Shown: piece after piece, positions 35,618 to 47,707 of the stretch | Numbering within the stretch: the stretch's first letter is position 1 | Layout: each line of letters begins with the position of its first letter | Assembly: GCF_051106095.1 (NCBI RefSeq) | Contig: NC_135795.1 | Location: 565,501 to 629,500, forward strand | Source of the DNA: Pogona vitticeps | Lineage: Eukaryota; Chordata; Lepidosauria; Squamata; Agamidae | Direction of reading: 5' to 3' | DNA length: 64,000 nucleotides | Position numbers and translations under genes: made by a program | Notes under the pieces: generated by a model | What the model saw: only the letters and a program-made list of their open reading frames with translations | The model's database searches: none | What the model was told of the DNA's origin: nothing

Positions 35618-36260
35618 TGCGCTCATTCCCCTCCCATGGCATCTGGATCTATTTCATGGAAAGCTCGCTTCCCTCGGCAACAAGTGAATCCCTGCCAGGG
35701 AAGGCAGCCTCCTCGGTGGCCCGCGTCCCTGTCCCATGGAAGCCAAAGCCTGAGGTGGCAGCAGCGAATGCCCCCCTCCCTCTCCTCTCACCCGCCCCCC
35801 CAGCAGGCCTCAGTGGGCAAGGCTGGCTTGGAGGCCCTTCTTCTGCCTTCTCTTCCTCCCTCCCAGACCGAGCACAACGTGAGAGCCTTCTAGGAACGGA
35901 GCGCAGGACCCTCGTTTTCCCCCCCCCCCCGCCGGAGACACCTTGCTCAAAAGAAGGGGGGGCTCAAACCAAGCGGAATCTCATACTTCCAGCCCACCCC
36001 AGCAGAGACCTTTGACCCTAAGGGGCAGGGGTGAAGCCTTGGGGAGGCTTAGGGTCTTTCTCCCCCTCTCCCACCAAAGCAAACTTTCCCCAGGGCCGGT
36101 CCTCTCTGCCACAGCTTGGATGCCTGGGCTCCATCCAGGAGAAGGAGGAGGAGGAGGGGGGGTGTCGGCCGTCAGCTCCCCCAAAGGGGCCAGTGGGTGG
36201 TTGGGGGGTTGGTGGGGGGTTGGTGGGGCTGTGGGGGGTGGGGTGGGGGGTGGTAAATAC

Positions 36261-36471
36261 CTTCCAGGCAGCAGGTCCTCCACAAGCCCGAGTGAGTCAT
36301 GACTTCTTCGTTTTTCCGGCTGGTGTCATTGTCGTTGGCGGACTTAGTCCTGCACACCCCCCTGGAATACAGCCAATAGTCGGTGCCCACCGCGATGGTC
36401 ATGAGGCTGAAGGCGGCAAAGGCTCCCAGGGTGGTGACCAACATCTGGATACCTCTGTCACACATCCTCAT
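36261..36471 (-). CDS. CACNG3: CACNG3 coding exon 1 (start, TM1, first extracellular loop)
   Basis: This 211-nt exon opens with [20 protein letters not shown], continues through TM1 (about residues 9-29) and encodes the first extracellular loop. There it carries an N-glycosylation sequon NDT at 48-50 and the claudin-family GLWRTCC motif (62-68). It ends GAAG before GTATTTACC. Sequence and size match vertebrate gamma-3 (TARP gamma-3), a four-pass auxiliary subunit that traffics and gates AMPA receptors. The start is fixed by conservation, although an upstream AUG in strong context overlaps it. The four exons total 951 nt and encode 316 residues with no frame error, so the gene looks intact. 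Confidence 0.97.
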
Positions 36472-36481
36472 AGTGACTCAT
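36458..36481 (-). promoter_or_regulatory. CACNG3: Overlapping uORF at CACNG3 start (MSHYEDV)
   Basis: On the minus strand an ATG at 36481-36479 in a strong context (A at -3, GTACCATGA) opens a seven-codon frame, MSHYEDV, ending TGA at 36460-36458. It starts 10 nt before the CACNG3 AUG and overlaps it in another frame. A scanning ribosome would meet it first, so it could lower CACNG3 translation or allow reinitiation. The role is inferred. Confidence 0.6.
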
Positions 36482-38120
36482 GGTACCGTGGGCAGCCGGC
36501 CGAAGGGAAGGGAAGGGGAGGCCCGGAGAGCCGCGGGGGGTCGGTGGGTCTGCCTCTCTCTCTCTGTCTCTTTCTCTCTTCCCTCCGAGGCGGCGGCGGC
36601 GGCGGCGGTCGGGGCCGGGCAGGGCTAGGCTCTCGCCGGCGGAAGGCAAGGAGCCTGCCGATGCCTGCTCGGGCGGGCGCCAGCCTTTCGAGGGATCGGG
36701 TCCCTGCTCATCCGGCGAGGGGCCGGAGGCGGAGGGCCGCTCCCGCGCCTGCCCCCCCATGTCCTAGCCCAATCTCCGCGCCGGTGGGGCCGGGCGGCGG
36801 GCGGCGCTTCCCTCGGTCACGGCCGGAGAGCCCCGGCGCGCTGCCCGCCGCCTCTCCGCGCCAAGCCCGCCGGGAGGAGGAAGAGCCGAGGCTTCGCCCA
36901 AGCGCCCCAGATCAACAGGGTGGGCGGCGGCGGCGGCGGCGGCGGCGGCGAGGAGGGGAGGGCGAGCGGGAGGCAGCGCCAGAAAGCGGCGGGTGGGGGG
37001 GGGGGGAGGAGAGAGAGGGAGGGGGGGAGGGAGAGGCCGGGGAGGGGAGGGGACGGCGGGGCCTGGCGGCGCCAGGCGTCTCAAGCCCCCGCTCTCGCGG
37101 GAGGCGGCGGAGGCAGCCCCGACCCCGGTCTCCGTCCCCCCGGCCGGGCAGGGCCGGGGCCGGCAAAGTCACCCCGCGGGGGGGGGGCCCCTGCTTCGCC
37201 GCCTTTGCCGCCTTTGCCGCCGCCGGGGCGTCTCCCCGCCTGCCGAGCCGAGCCGAGCCGAGCCGCCGCGGTGCTGAAGCGGACAGCTCCCGCGGGCGTC
37301 TCCGGTGCCGCGAGCCGGGGCGGTGGTGGTGCTGAAGCGGACAGCTCCCCGCCGGCCGCCGGGCCCTCCCCGCGCGCCTCGCCCTGCGGCCCCGCAGGAG
37401 CGGAGGCGGCGCCCGCGGCCGAAGCTGCCTCCGCCGGCGGCGCCGGGAGAGGTCGGCCTCCCCTTTGACGCCCCGCTCGGAGCCTCGGTCGGTCGGTCGC
37501 CCGCCCGCCCGTCCGTCGGCCCCGCAGCCGGGCGAGCCCCGGGCCGAGGGACTCCGGAGGCGAGGCGCGTGGCCGGGGAAGCCGGGCGCGGGGGGGGGGC
37601 TGGCCGGGGGTCTGCCGCGCAGCCAGCCCAGCCCAGGCACCGGCCGGGCGCTGAATGGCTCCCTCTCCTTCTCTCTCTCTCTCCCTCGCTTCCTCCCTCT
37701 CCCTCCCTCCCTCCCCCCCCTCTCTCTCACACACACACACACCCGGCCCGCGCCGGCTCCCACCCCCTCCCCAAATGCCGGGGCCACTTGTTTCTCAGGC
37801 TGCTGCTGCTGCCATGTGAACACCTCCTCGCTGCTCTCCTATTTTAGCTGGCGAGCTCTCGCCGCCGCCGCGCTTCCCGGCTCGCCCGCCGCGCTGCCAA
37901 GACGCCTTGGTTTCTAAGGAGACTACCTAGAAAAAGTCTTGGGCGCGGGGGGGGGGCGGGAGAGAAGGCGGCCTCCTGCCCGGGGGAGCTCCTGCTCCAG
38001 GGCCCCCTTTTCCCCAGAACTCCCGGGACGGAGGGCCACGGAGTCCCCGGGGCATTTCCCGGGCACAGGAGCCAGGGCTCGCTGGGTGGGGTGGCGTCAA
38101 GAGTCCGGAGAGGCTGTGGG
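36472..38120 (-). promoter_or_regulatory. CACNG3: CACNG3 5' UTR and CpG-island promoter
   Basis: CpG-dense DNA extends about 1.6 kb upstream of the CACNG3 start, strongest at 36.6-37.6 kb. It has GGC repeats (about 36588-36608 and 36923-36950), long G runs and many GGGCGGG-like SP1 sites. Both strands have long open frames because stops are rare in such DNA; their Pro/Arg/Gly-rich translations match nothing. The transcription start cannot be fixed by eye. Around 37.67-37.74 kb a CT-rich/CA-rich stretch breaks the island. Confidence 0.8.
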
Positions 38121-39669
38121 GCGCGCGGGGGGGGTGTAAAGAAGACTGCAGAGACCCTAAAGGGCCCAAAGGGAGGGAGCCAGCCGGCCAACCAAGGAAG
38201 GCAGGAGACCAAGAGACCGGGGAGAGAGAGAGAAAATCGAAGCGGGGAGGTTGAGGCATGGGAGGGGGGCGGGCGGAGAGGGACCACCCCTAGGCTGGGC
38301 AAAGGAAGTCTAAGGCAGAGCTGGTCTTACTGTCCTTCCATTGGGGGGGGCGGCGGCGGCGGGGGGGGGAAGCTGCTGGTGCCGGAGCTTCCAGAAAGCC
38401 TGCAGGAAGGCCCAGGTGCTTCAGGGGAGGCTCCGATCCAAGGCAGGAAGGAGCAGCCTCCCGACTCTTTCCTGACCGGCGGACCCACCCACCGCTGACA
38501 AGGCGTCCTCGCTGGGGAGAATCCACACCTCTGCTCAGGTGTTACTATCCTCTAATTAAAACCACCGGGGCTGGAGCTACTCCATGTCACGTGTGCCTTT
38601 TCCATTTCCATTTCCAGTGGGGAGCGGGGCCTTGGGTGGGTGGCCGGCGGGCTGGCCGGCTCATTGAAGCCAGAGGCACTTTAGGAAAAAGGTGGTTTGC
38701 ACGTTCAGAAGCTCTAGCTGCCTCCGGTGTCATATCCGAAGAGCTTTTGGCCAAGCCTCTGTGCCCCCCCCCCCGGGGAAACCAAGAACCTGGCTTGTCC
38801 TGCTAATGAGGCAGAAGAAGCAAACACCTGAAGCTGATGCTCCTCCTTTGAAGGGCAGAGGTGCCTTCAGCGCTTGCCACAGAATCGCATGTTTCGCTAC
38901 TGGGCGACTGTGCGCAGTGCTGGCGCATGGCTCCGAGGACCTAAACACCAAACAAACCAGGTGGGATTCCATCCCTCAAATCGTGAATGGAAGGTGTGCC
39001 TCCCGATCCCCTTTCCAACCCCTTTCTGTGGTGCACCCCCCCACCCCATGATGGCAAATAACCCAAACGTAGGTTGTATGATTTGTGATGAGTTTTAATT
39101 GTTAAAAGTGGCTTCCAGTGTGAAGCTTTACATATTTCCCTCCTTCCATGGATATGTATGTGTAGGGGGAAAAATGTTTTAGATGGAGAGGGTCTGCCCA
39201 GGGATCTCTTGGGGCCCCAAGGATGGTGAGGGAATGGGAAGGAGAGAGACCCCGGAGAGGCTGAGCATCCAAGGGCTTCTCCATATAAAGGGTAAGTGTT
39301 GAGAACAAGATCCCTTGAGCTTAATCAGAACAGGGAAGACTCCAGGATTTTTGTAGAGCTTTAAAGAAAATTCTCCCTGTGCTACAATATCCAAACCTCA
39401 GAAACAACTGATCTATGGGGCACTATAGGAGGGGCCATGTGGGGAAATTGTATGCCTTTGAAATGTATATATCTATGGCAGTAGCAACTTGTCTCTCTTC
39501 CGCATCCGGTATGGCAACGCCATGTGTCACTGGGTTTCATGATCCAAAAAGCCAGGCCTCATTTTTATGACTATAAAATAAACATTGTGACTCTCTATAC
39601 GGAGTTTAGACGAGCTGGCAAATCATTTTTTTCATGCATCTGAAGGTTGAACCAGTGCAGCATGATCTA

Positions 39670-39693
39670 TCACACACACACACACACACACAC
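39670..39693. repeat. (CA)n microsatellite
   Basis: About 12 CA units. Confidence 0.9.
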
Positions 39694-40077
39694 CATGACA
39701 TTTGGCGAGTGCCTAGTGCATCAGCTAAACGACCCCCCCTCTTTCTGTCCTCCCCCCCTTCACTGTTAAGATGCAAAAGATGATGCCTCTCTACCATCTG
39801 TGTAACAGAGAAAGGCATCGTTTTGCTCATGGAGCCAACATCCACACACAGACACACCGAGGGCAAAATGGCTCAGCCTTCATTTATGAAATGAACAGCG
39901 GCACCGGGGCGATTGGCCAGAATCTTCCGTTAGGCAGATTGCTGGTTAGCCACCCAGAATGTGCGGCTGACGTTTCGTCTGAGAGAGCTTGTGATTAGAA
40001 GATGATGTGATGGTCGGGGACATGCCTGCGTTTGGAATGAGGTAGCCACCGGGCCTTAGCAAAGATGAGACTGCCCG

Positions 40078-40082
<5 letters not shown>

Positions 40083-40119
<37 letters not shown>
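40083..40119. repeat. (AG)n microsatellite
   Basis: About 18 AG units. Confidence 0.95.
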
Positions 40120-40122
<3 letters not shown>

Positions 40123-40279
40123 TGTTTCTGTACAGAGTGTGTGCACATGTGTGAGAAAGAGGCAATGACTCTAAAGACAATTTGGGCTTTCTCTATTGTC
40201 ATTTATCCATGCGCTCCGTTCCCACCCAGTTTTCTTCGGTACTGCTCAGAGAAGTCTCCATGGCTGCCTTCTTCCCTGC

Positions 40280-40435
40280 TATGTCTCCTCAACAAGGCCG
40301 TGAGGAAGTTCGGACTCAAAGGGGGCCATTTGTTTAAGGTCACACCACCCACTTAGCTGAGCCTCACAGCTAAGCGGGCCACTGACACCAAGGTTTCCCA
40401 AAGTCCCAGACCAACCACTACCCCACACGGTCTGC
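40280..40435 (-). mobile_element. MIR-like SINE fragment
   Basis: CTCCTCAACAAGGCCGTGAG, then TTTGTTTAAGGTCACACCAC and GACCAACCACTACCCCACAC, follows the reverse-complement order of MIR (body, core, tRNA head). It is diverged. Confidence 0.5.
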
Positions 40436-40776
40436 TGGGACTCTGTCAGGGAATGCGATGCATTGGCTGCCTTGTAGGAAAGCATGTTCTGGTGGCCCCC
40501 CATGACTGCTTTGCTTGTTGACGTGCAGAGGTCACGCGTTATCACACATCCTAACAGCAAACTCTGGTGCCAGCAGGACGGCAGCCAAAACAGGTCTATT
40601 GAGACAGGAGGAGGAGGAGGATTTTGTTTGGCGGGCAAACTCGAAGGGTCTTCAGAATTGGGTGGGGGCGGGGCAAGCTTGCAAATTATCTTGAACTCTA
40701 AACCAGGTGGTGAACGGTGTGTGTGTGTTGGGGAAGGGGAAGGAGTGAAAAGGTGTCCAAAGACTTGGTGAGGTCA

Positions 40777-40905
40777 GGGCTGCCCAACCTGGTGTCCCCA
40801 GATGTTCTTGGACAACCACTCCTGGAAATCCTGGCCAGCGTAGCTGGGGTGGTGAAGGCTTCTGGGAATTTTATCCCAGGAACACCTGGGTGGCCCAAGT
40901 GAGTT
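40777..40905. mobile_element. hAT-like palindromic MITE (copy)
   Basis: The left arm TGCCCAACCTGGTGTCCCCA and GATGTTCTTGGACAACCACT faces the right arm TGGGAATTTTATCCCAGGAA and CACCTGGGTGGCCCA. GGGGTGGTGAAGGCTTCTGG lies between them. It is the same family as 29.1 and 47.6 kb, diverged. Confidence 0.65.
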
Positions 40906-41322
40906 GGGTCTTTCGTGCCATCAAGACTTGATTGCTCCACCTGCCTTCCCCTGTCACAGGGCACGGTGCCCATCTCTTGGCTTCTTCCCAATTTGGCATG
41001 CACCATCAGCTCCTTCTCCCTACTCTCAGAGTTTTCTGTCTCCTGGCACTTTCGTTTACTGTTATTCTAACTGGCCTCAATCCAGCCTATCTCAGATCTG
41101 GCATCCAGAACGTTTCCTGCTCCTTTTGATGATTCTTCTGCATGGAAATGCCTCTGTTCTCTCTCTTTCTCTGTTGTGTTTGCCAACCTTCCTCTCTCGC
41201 AATGAAAATATAGATCACAATCTCTTAAGGCGGGTAAGGTTCATTGCTCCTACAATCGGCAGTAGCCGCCTCCTGTCAGCGAAGAAGCTCCTGCATTTTG
41301 CTCCTTCTGATATGTGACATCA

Positions 41323-41326
<4 letters not shown>

Positions 41327-41355
<29 letters not shown>
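41327..41355. repeat. (CT)n microsatellite
   Basis: About 14 CT units. Confidence 0.92.
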
Positions 41356-41361
<6 letters not shown>

Positions 41362-43799
41362 TTATGCAACAACCACTGAAGTCTAATTCAACACGGTCTC
41401 AGAAGGGCTTTTTTTTTTTGCAGCACCTGCTTTTCATAAGGGAGAGCGATTCTCCAGCTCCTTGTTGTACTCACTCCTGAGGTGTCTGGATTTCTTAGAT
41501 TCGTAGATTTTGCTTCGCTGCTCATTAGGTTGGACTGTGACTCACTTAACCTTTTTGGAAGCGTGGCTGCCAGATCTGCTCTAGAATTAAAGGTTTATTC
41601 AAGAGTTCCATGTTTGTTGTATTGAAGTATTATTATGCACTTGGACACAGTATGCGCTGTGGAAATGGTGCCCAGATATGAACATTGAGTAATTTCTGCT
41701 GGGGGAAGACAGCTGCCGTCATTGTTTGGCCGCCAAAGAGCCCTGTAAGGGAAAGGTCATTATATTTCCCTGCTTCACATCAACCGACGGTGAGGCTGAG
41801 ATGCAGGGTTTCCAAAGGCCATCCAAAAACCTCAAGACCTTTGCCATGGTTAATTGCTGAAAGGGGAGTTTCAGAGGAGGAGGGCAAGCTAGACGTCCAC
41901 ATTCTGGATGGGTGGGGGCTGCTTCCCAGCACCATAGATGGCTACGACATCTGTCGAGGACTCAGGAACCATGTTCTCCTGAGCTAGGAATAAATGCAAC
42001 TCCCAGGTGATATCTCTCTGATTTTCCAGAACTCTTGCACTGCCTTTTTAAAAAGGCAAACCATTCTCCACCTGTATTGTACAGCAGAAAGCTCCAAGTT
42101 TTCCTTTGTTCAGGATCTGGCCACTCCACCGGTGAGAGCCATTGTGGAGGCTCTTGGTTTCTCTCCGAACTCCTTCTGTGTTGGCCCTTCTCTTCGCATC
42201 CCTCGGTGACTCTCCCTCGCAACGCTCCTGTGTGCCACTTGCACTGCTGGGCTGCTTTCTTATGTAGCCTTCTTCTCAGCTTACACCAGAAGGGGAAACA
42301 GCAGCTACCTCCCGTCTCATCTCCCCACGGACACCTCCCTGTGGTCCTTGGTTTCGTCCTCCTGCTGCACTATTTTAAGCCACCTTTCTACAACCTGAGC
42401 CAGGGAAAATGGACCCATTGCAAAAACAAACCACTCAGCATTTCCCCTACTGTAAAAAAAAGGTCCTTTTACTCTGCTCTTGATCTCTCTCTGTCTATTT
42501 TTGCCTCCTGCTGCAGACGCCTCCTTCTGATGTGTGCACTCGAAAAACCTTCAAAGCTATGAATGGCCTGATCCAGTGAGTGACAGGGAGAGGAGCCTTT
42601 TCCGGGTCCATCTCCCGACTTCTCCTCCCACTTGAAGAATTAAAAATGTTACAATCACTTTGGTAACGAGGTACTGCAAATAGCTTGGCCTTTACCAACG
42701 CCAAGGAGTTTTCCACAGATGCCTTGAAACCACGATGGTCGCCTGGCCGTCGAGGTGCATTGCTGGCCTGAACATGCGCTAACGCAAATCACATTAAGAC
42801 CAAATCTGAGGAGGAGAGAAAATGAAAAAGAGGAGGAAGGAGGAGAAGACAGAGGGAATGGGTGGTGGTGGTCAGGCTGTTGCAGAAGAAGAAAGAGGAT
42901 TTTTTTAAAAGTGGGAGAAAGATGAAGACTCAGAAAGTGACCAAGAGGGAAAGCAGATCAGTGCAATTTTTAAAAAGTGCCTCCTCTAATGAGAAACGAG
43001 TTCGGGTTCTGGTGAGGTTCAACTTAGGTGTTGTCCTTAGGTACTCCCTAGCTGCCTTCATCTTTCGGCAACCCTATGAATTAGTTCCCTTTCCAAGTTC
43101 CTGCCGTTCATGGCCCTGCTCAGTTTTTGCCAAGGAAAGGCCGTGGCTATCTTGACGGTGTCTCGTGTTTGCTTCTCATCTTTCCCTTCTGTCTTCCTCC
43201 TTTCTCAGCCTTATTCCCTTTTCTAGTGAGTCATGCTGCCTCATGGTGTCATTTTGCTTCTAGAGAGAATTCGGGCTTGATTCAACCAAGCGCTCACAAA
43301 CTTGTCTCTGCATCCGTAAAGCTCTCCCTCCAACGCCACTTTCCAAACAAGTGGACATTTTTCCTGCCGGGTGTGTCTTCACTGACTGGCCATCAAGAGT
43401 AACTGGGGAGCATCACCGCATGGATGACCTTGGCCATGCTCTCCAGGGAACCCTCCTTCCACTTGAGAATCTTTTCCAGTTCCTTCCTAGCTGTCTTGCT
43501 AAGCCTTAATCTTCTGATTTCTTGCCTGCAGCCTCCATTTGGATTGAGGACTCAGTGGAGACATAGAAAATCTTTAACTTACATTCAGGCTAAATTAACC
43601 CATTTACCATGTCTCTTCTTATACCACCACCATTTCGCACGTGCTCTTTGCCTCCAGCTTCCACAAACTTGCCTCTGTCCAACTTTGCGGTTTCACACCC
43701 ATCTTTTCCCATGCAGCCTGGGCTCAAATGCAAAGGTCACTAGGCTTGCCCTGAGCCCCTAATGGTGACCTTGGATGTCACTCCTGGCTCCAAAATGCA

Positions 43800-43802
<3 letters not shown>

Positions 43803-43867
<65 letters not shown>

Positions 43868-43893
43868 TGCGTGCGTGCGTGCGTGCGTGCGTG
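43803..43893. repeat. (GT)n(GCGT)n microsatellite
   Basis: About 30 GT units followed by about seven GCGT-type units. Alternating purine-pyrimidine throughout. Confidence 0.97.
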
Positions 43894-43980
43894 TATTCTT
43901 GAAAAGAGGTATGCGAAGGAGGAGGTGGAAAAGGAGAGTCAAGAGAGAGAGCTCTCCTCCATGGGCTGCAGATTATTTAA

Positions 43981-43985
43981 ACACA

Positions 43986-44039
<54 letters not shown>
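43981..44039. repeat. Compound (CA)n(GA)n microsatellite
   Basis: About 12 CA units pass into about 17 GA units, only 90 bp after the GT/GCGT tract. Confidence 0.96.
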
Positions 44040-44043
<4 letters not shown>

Positions 44044-46885
44044 GTAACTCAGCCAGAAGAATGTCTACAACAGGTTGTGAAAGATACCAGGAAGACCTGG
44101 GAGGAGGCCAGCATGGTTCACTATGCTATGAAAGCTATTACAGAAAAGAAGCAATTTTGTTTTGCCAGAAAATACCAAAGCTTTCCCCAAACATAAATGG
44201 TAAGTCCCGCAAGTGGACAGTAAGGGCTTCAGAGGGGATTTTGAGTAATACAACAATGGGTCATCAAGGGCCCTTTCGCCGGTCATGGAGGCTGGTGGAA
44301 GTCTTGGAACTGCAAGCGAGTGAAAAGAATAACGAAGGGGGAACCTTCTCTGCGTTCCTCTTCACTCTCGATGACACAGCCCGGCTGCCACGTTCCTGAG
44401 CTAATATTTTTCAAAAACAGCCAGAGGAATGAAGGCAAACAGAGATGACAGCAGATGATGTTCGGGGACCTTGTCAGCACATTCTCAAGAAACAACTCAG
44501 TGGAGACAGGATCTGTCCAGCCGTTGTTAAAGGCCTCCGATGTGGATTTGTTGAGCTTTTGGTCAAAGGTTGGGCGGGGGGAGCGGGAGGGGGGAGGACA
44601 ACTTGTCAGAGGAGGAGGGGCCCATCCAACCCCTGCTTGGGCCCTCAAGGATGGTAAAGGAGTCAACCTGGTGCCTGCCAAGGAAAGCCCAGTCTCATTA
44701 ACCTTTCAAGAGTGATTGGAGAGTGTGAACAAGGGTGCTGAGGCAGTGATCCATAAATGTGGTTTTATCGCAGAAGGCTTTTGACACCTCACGGCAACCG
44801 TGAGAGGAAAAGAGAGCTTGCCTTAGGGGTTGGGAGCTGGTTGGAGAGGGAGGCTGCCCAGAGCAGGGCTCAAGAGGAATGCTTGCCACGGACGGATGTC
44901 AAGGCGCAGGAGGGTGTGAACTCATCCCCTGAGTTTCGTACATGCAGGACTCTCTCAGGCATGCCGAGCTCTGTCAACAGGAGCAGAAACTGGCCCAAAA
45001 CACAAGGAATGGAGGCTCTGCCCTCCAGTGGAAGGGGCAAGTCCCCCTGGCCCCCACTGCTGCATCTCCTCAGAGCTGACGCCCCCGCGTCCAGCGTGGC
45101 TCCAAGCTTTTTGTCCCTGCAGGGTCCTGAGAATGCCTGTGGCTTTTGGTGGCATGGGAGCAAAGGCCCAGCTGGGGCCATGGCAGAATTTAATCAACAC
45201 AATTTGCATGCAGTTTGTGGGATTGGTGGAATAATGTCATGTCATTTCATAACGAGAAGAGAAACATCTTCTTAATGCCTTATGGGTCTATATCCGCAGG
45301 GTGGTGGTGGGGGTCACAGTGTGGGTGCAAAAGGGAACGTGCTTTCAATGGATTCCCCCTCCAGCAGTGCCTGGCTGCAAACTTCTGAAGGTGGGGTGGG
45401 GGGGGGCGATCTCTTTATGCCGCTGCTGATGGCTCTCCCCACAGTGGCTCTCCCATCCCCACCCCTCCCCAGGACCCTTCCTTGTGCATCCCCAGCACCC
45501 CCTAGCCCCCCAATTCCCCCCCTCTCTGTGTGCCAATCCCCTCCACAGCAGAGAATGGCGGAGGGCCTCTGGGAGCATCGCGGCAGCAAAGCCGCCCGCT
45601 TCGGGCTCCGCGGGCAGAGAGCGGCATTCCCTCCAAAGAGCTGAGTCATTTCTCCGAACGGCTTTGCCATCAGGTGCTGTAATTAAGCGATGTGTCACAA
45701 GAGACAAATGTGTCACTGGTGGAAACGAAGGGGCCGGGACTGACAGCAGATTCCTCTCCTGTACTTCCAGGGCTGGAAGCAACGTTGTCAAGTCTTTCAG
45801 CCCCTCTGCCCCCTCCCTCCGGGCTTGAGCTGCCCTGTCTTGGGAGGGGGGGCAGGTGAAGTCTCTGGGAATTGCGTTCCTCCCTGGGGCCTCTGGGCAG
45901 AGGGGGGCCCGCAAATCTCAGGATGCGGGGAGAGGGAGGAGAAGGATGTTGGATTTGTCCACATCAGGTGGCTTGAAAGCCTGCACAGCCATCCCTGCCC
46001 ACTTCCAGCTGGCCCCAAGGCTCTCACTGGCTCTGTGGGCAAACCTGGCACAAAGGGGCAGCATGAACTCGCCACCAGGCGCCTCCGCCCGCTGGCCTTC
46101 TTCCCAGCCCCCTCCCCTCAGCCCTGTTGTCCTGGTGCACCATGGCTGGGCCCATGGGGGGGGGCCCACTGGACACAAAGGGAGGGGGGCAATTGGTGTC
46201 CGTTCATGTCGTGGCAGCAAAGCACAACCTTGCAGTGAGACCAAGCCTCAGTCCTTAAGTTTTTAAATCACATGACGGGAGAGGAAGCAGGAAAGGGTGC
46301 CTCTACTTTACCAGGAGAGAGAGAGACACACACACACAGAGGCTCTTAACTGATCATGTACCAGACAAGGGTTGCCAGTCTCAATGGCAAGGGGGGGGCG
46401 TCACTATAGCTTGCAAGCAAGAGGCCTCCTTGTTCCACATGGGGGATGATGGCCTGGAATGAACCCCCCCCCCTGCCAGGACTTAAATCCTGCCCAAGAA
46501 AGCAGGGTCGGAGGAGTGGGAGAAGCGGAGCCCTCAGCCTCCCACAAGGCGTCCTCCGTATAATGGAAGAATCGTGTTGTGAGAGGCCTGGGGAATAGAT
46601 GGCCGAGGAAGCGCCTTTTGCACAGCTCTGAAACCTGACTGCGGTGGCCGTGGGGGCTGGGCCAATGGCCCCCTTCTCCCCATCCCTCCCTCCCCTGCTG
46701 GAGGTGGGGAGTCGGGGGTGGGGCTCCCCCAGTTCCCCTCCAGCTAAGCTCCCAGCTGCATTGGATAGGATTGTGGGCAAGAGAGCCGAGGAAGGGAAGG
46801 GTCAGGAGGGACAGAGGAAGAAGGAGCAGTGATGGGGAGGAGGAGCTAGCTGGCCCCCTTTGTCCTGTGCAAGCGTACACACATG

Positions 46886-46922
46886 CACACACATGCACAC
46901 ACACATGCACACACACACACAC
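46886..46922. repeat. (CA)n / CACATG repeat
   Basis: Short imperfect CACACATG units ending in CACACA. Confidence 0.85.
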
Positions 46923-47109
46923 AGCCAGTGACTGATCCCTCCACCTCACCAGGCATCACCTGGGCCGTCGGCTGGTCTTCCCAATTGGGCCGCTTGTCCT
47001 TCGGGAGCTCCCGGCTTTCCTCGCACGTCCTCTCTCTGCTGGGAGGCAGCTACAACGCGGCGTTCTCCTGGGTGCCTTCCAGATTGAGAACCTGGCCCTT
47101 CTGCAGCCC

Positions 47110-47272
<163 letters not shown>

Positions 47273-47571
47273 AGGGGCTCCTGCTCTCATACCTTTTGGC
47301 TGGCTGGCCATCCTTCCCGCCCCCCCAAACACCATCCCCAGCTCCTGTCGCTGTAATAAAGGCCCAGCCCCAAATGCCTTTCCTCCTGGGACAGCTTTCC
47401 CACCCACCCACCCACCCCCAAGACTTAGCTGGCCTCCCTTGTCCTCAGCCATAACTGGGGTGAAGCCCACAAGGAGCTTCGGCGCCTTCAGAGGTCCCTG
47501 ATCCCGGCTGCAGAATGGCAGCCACGTCTGTCTCCCTCCCTCTCCATCCGGGAGTCCTAGATGCTTTAGTG

Positions 47572-47707
47572 CAGTGGTCCCCAACCTTGGGCCTCCAGAT
47601 GTTCTTGGACTTCAACTCCCAGAACTCTTGGCCAGCAGAGATGGTGGTGAAGGCTTCTGGGAGTTGAAGTCCAAGAACATCTGGAGGCCCAAGGTTGGGG
47701 ACCACTG
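47572..47707. mobile_element. hAT-superfamily MITE with 8-bp target duplication
   Basis: A 136-bp element starts CAGTGGTCCCCAACCTTGGG and ends with the exact complement, CCCAAGGTTGGGGACCACTG. The arms pair almost perfectly for about 53 bp on each side of a short loop. It is flanked by identical CTTTAGTG octamers at 47564-47571 and 47708-47715. The CAGTGG-type ends and 8-bp duplication are diagnostic of hAT transposons. There is no transposase, so it is a non-autonomous MITE. It looks young compared with the related copies at 29.1 and 40.8 kb. Confidence 0.93.

Larger units (their letters stand above)
17469..36260 (-). other. CACNG3: CACNG3 intron 1
   Basis: An 18.8-kb intron that separates exon 1 (TM1 and first loop) from exon 2. 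It holds most of the interspersed repeats of the window: an L1 remnant, BovB, CR1 pieces, SINEs, a MITE, many dinucleotide tracts and a 460-bp GGAA array. I recognised no further coding exon. Non-repeat stretches that I inspected (17.5-18.5, 20-23, 26-27, 28-29, 30.3-31.0 and 33.3-34.3 kb) showed nothing I can name. Confidence 0.9.

Noticed and set aside
36031-37823. Open frames of 180-430 codons in the CACNG3 CpG island
   Set aside because: GC-rich DNA lacks stops; the products are Pro/Arg/Gly/Ala low-complexity on both strands and in overlapping frames. Only the exon 1 frame matches a known protein.
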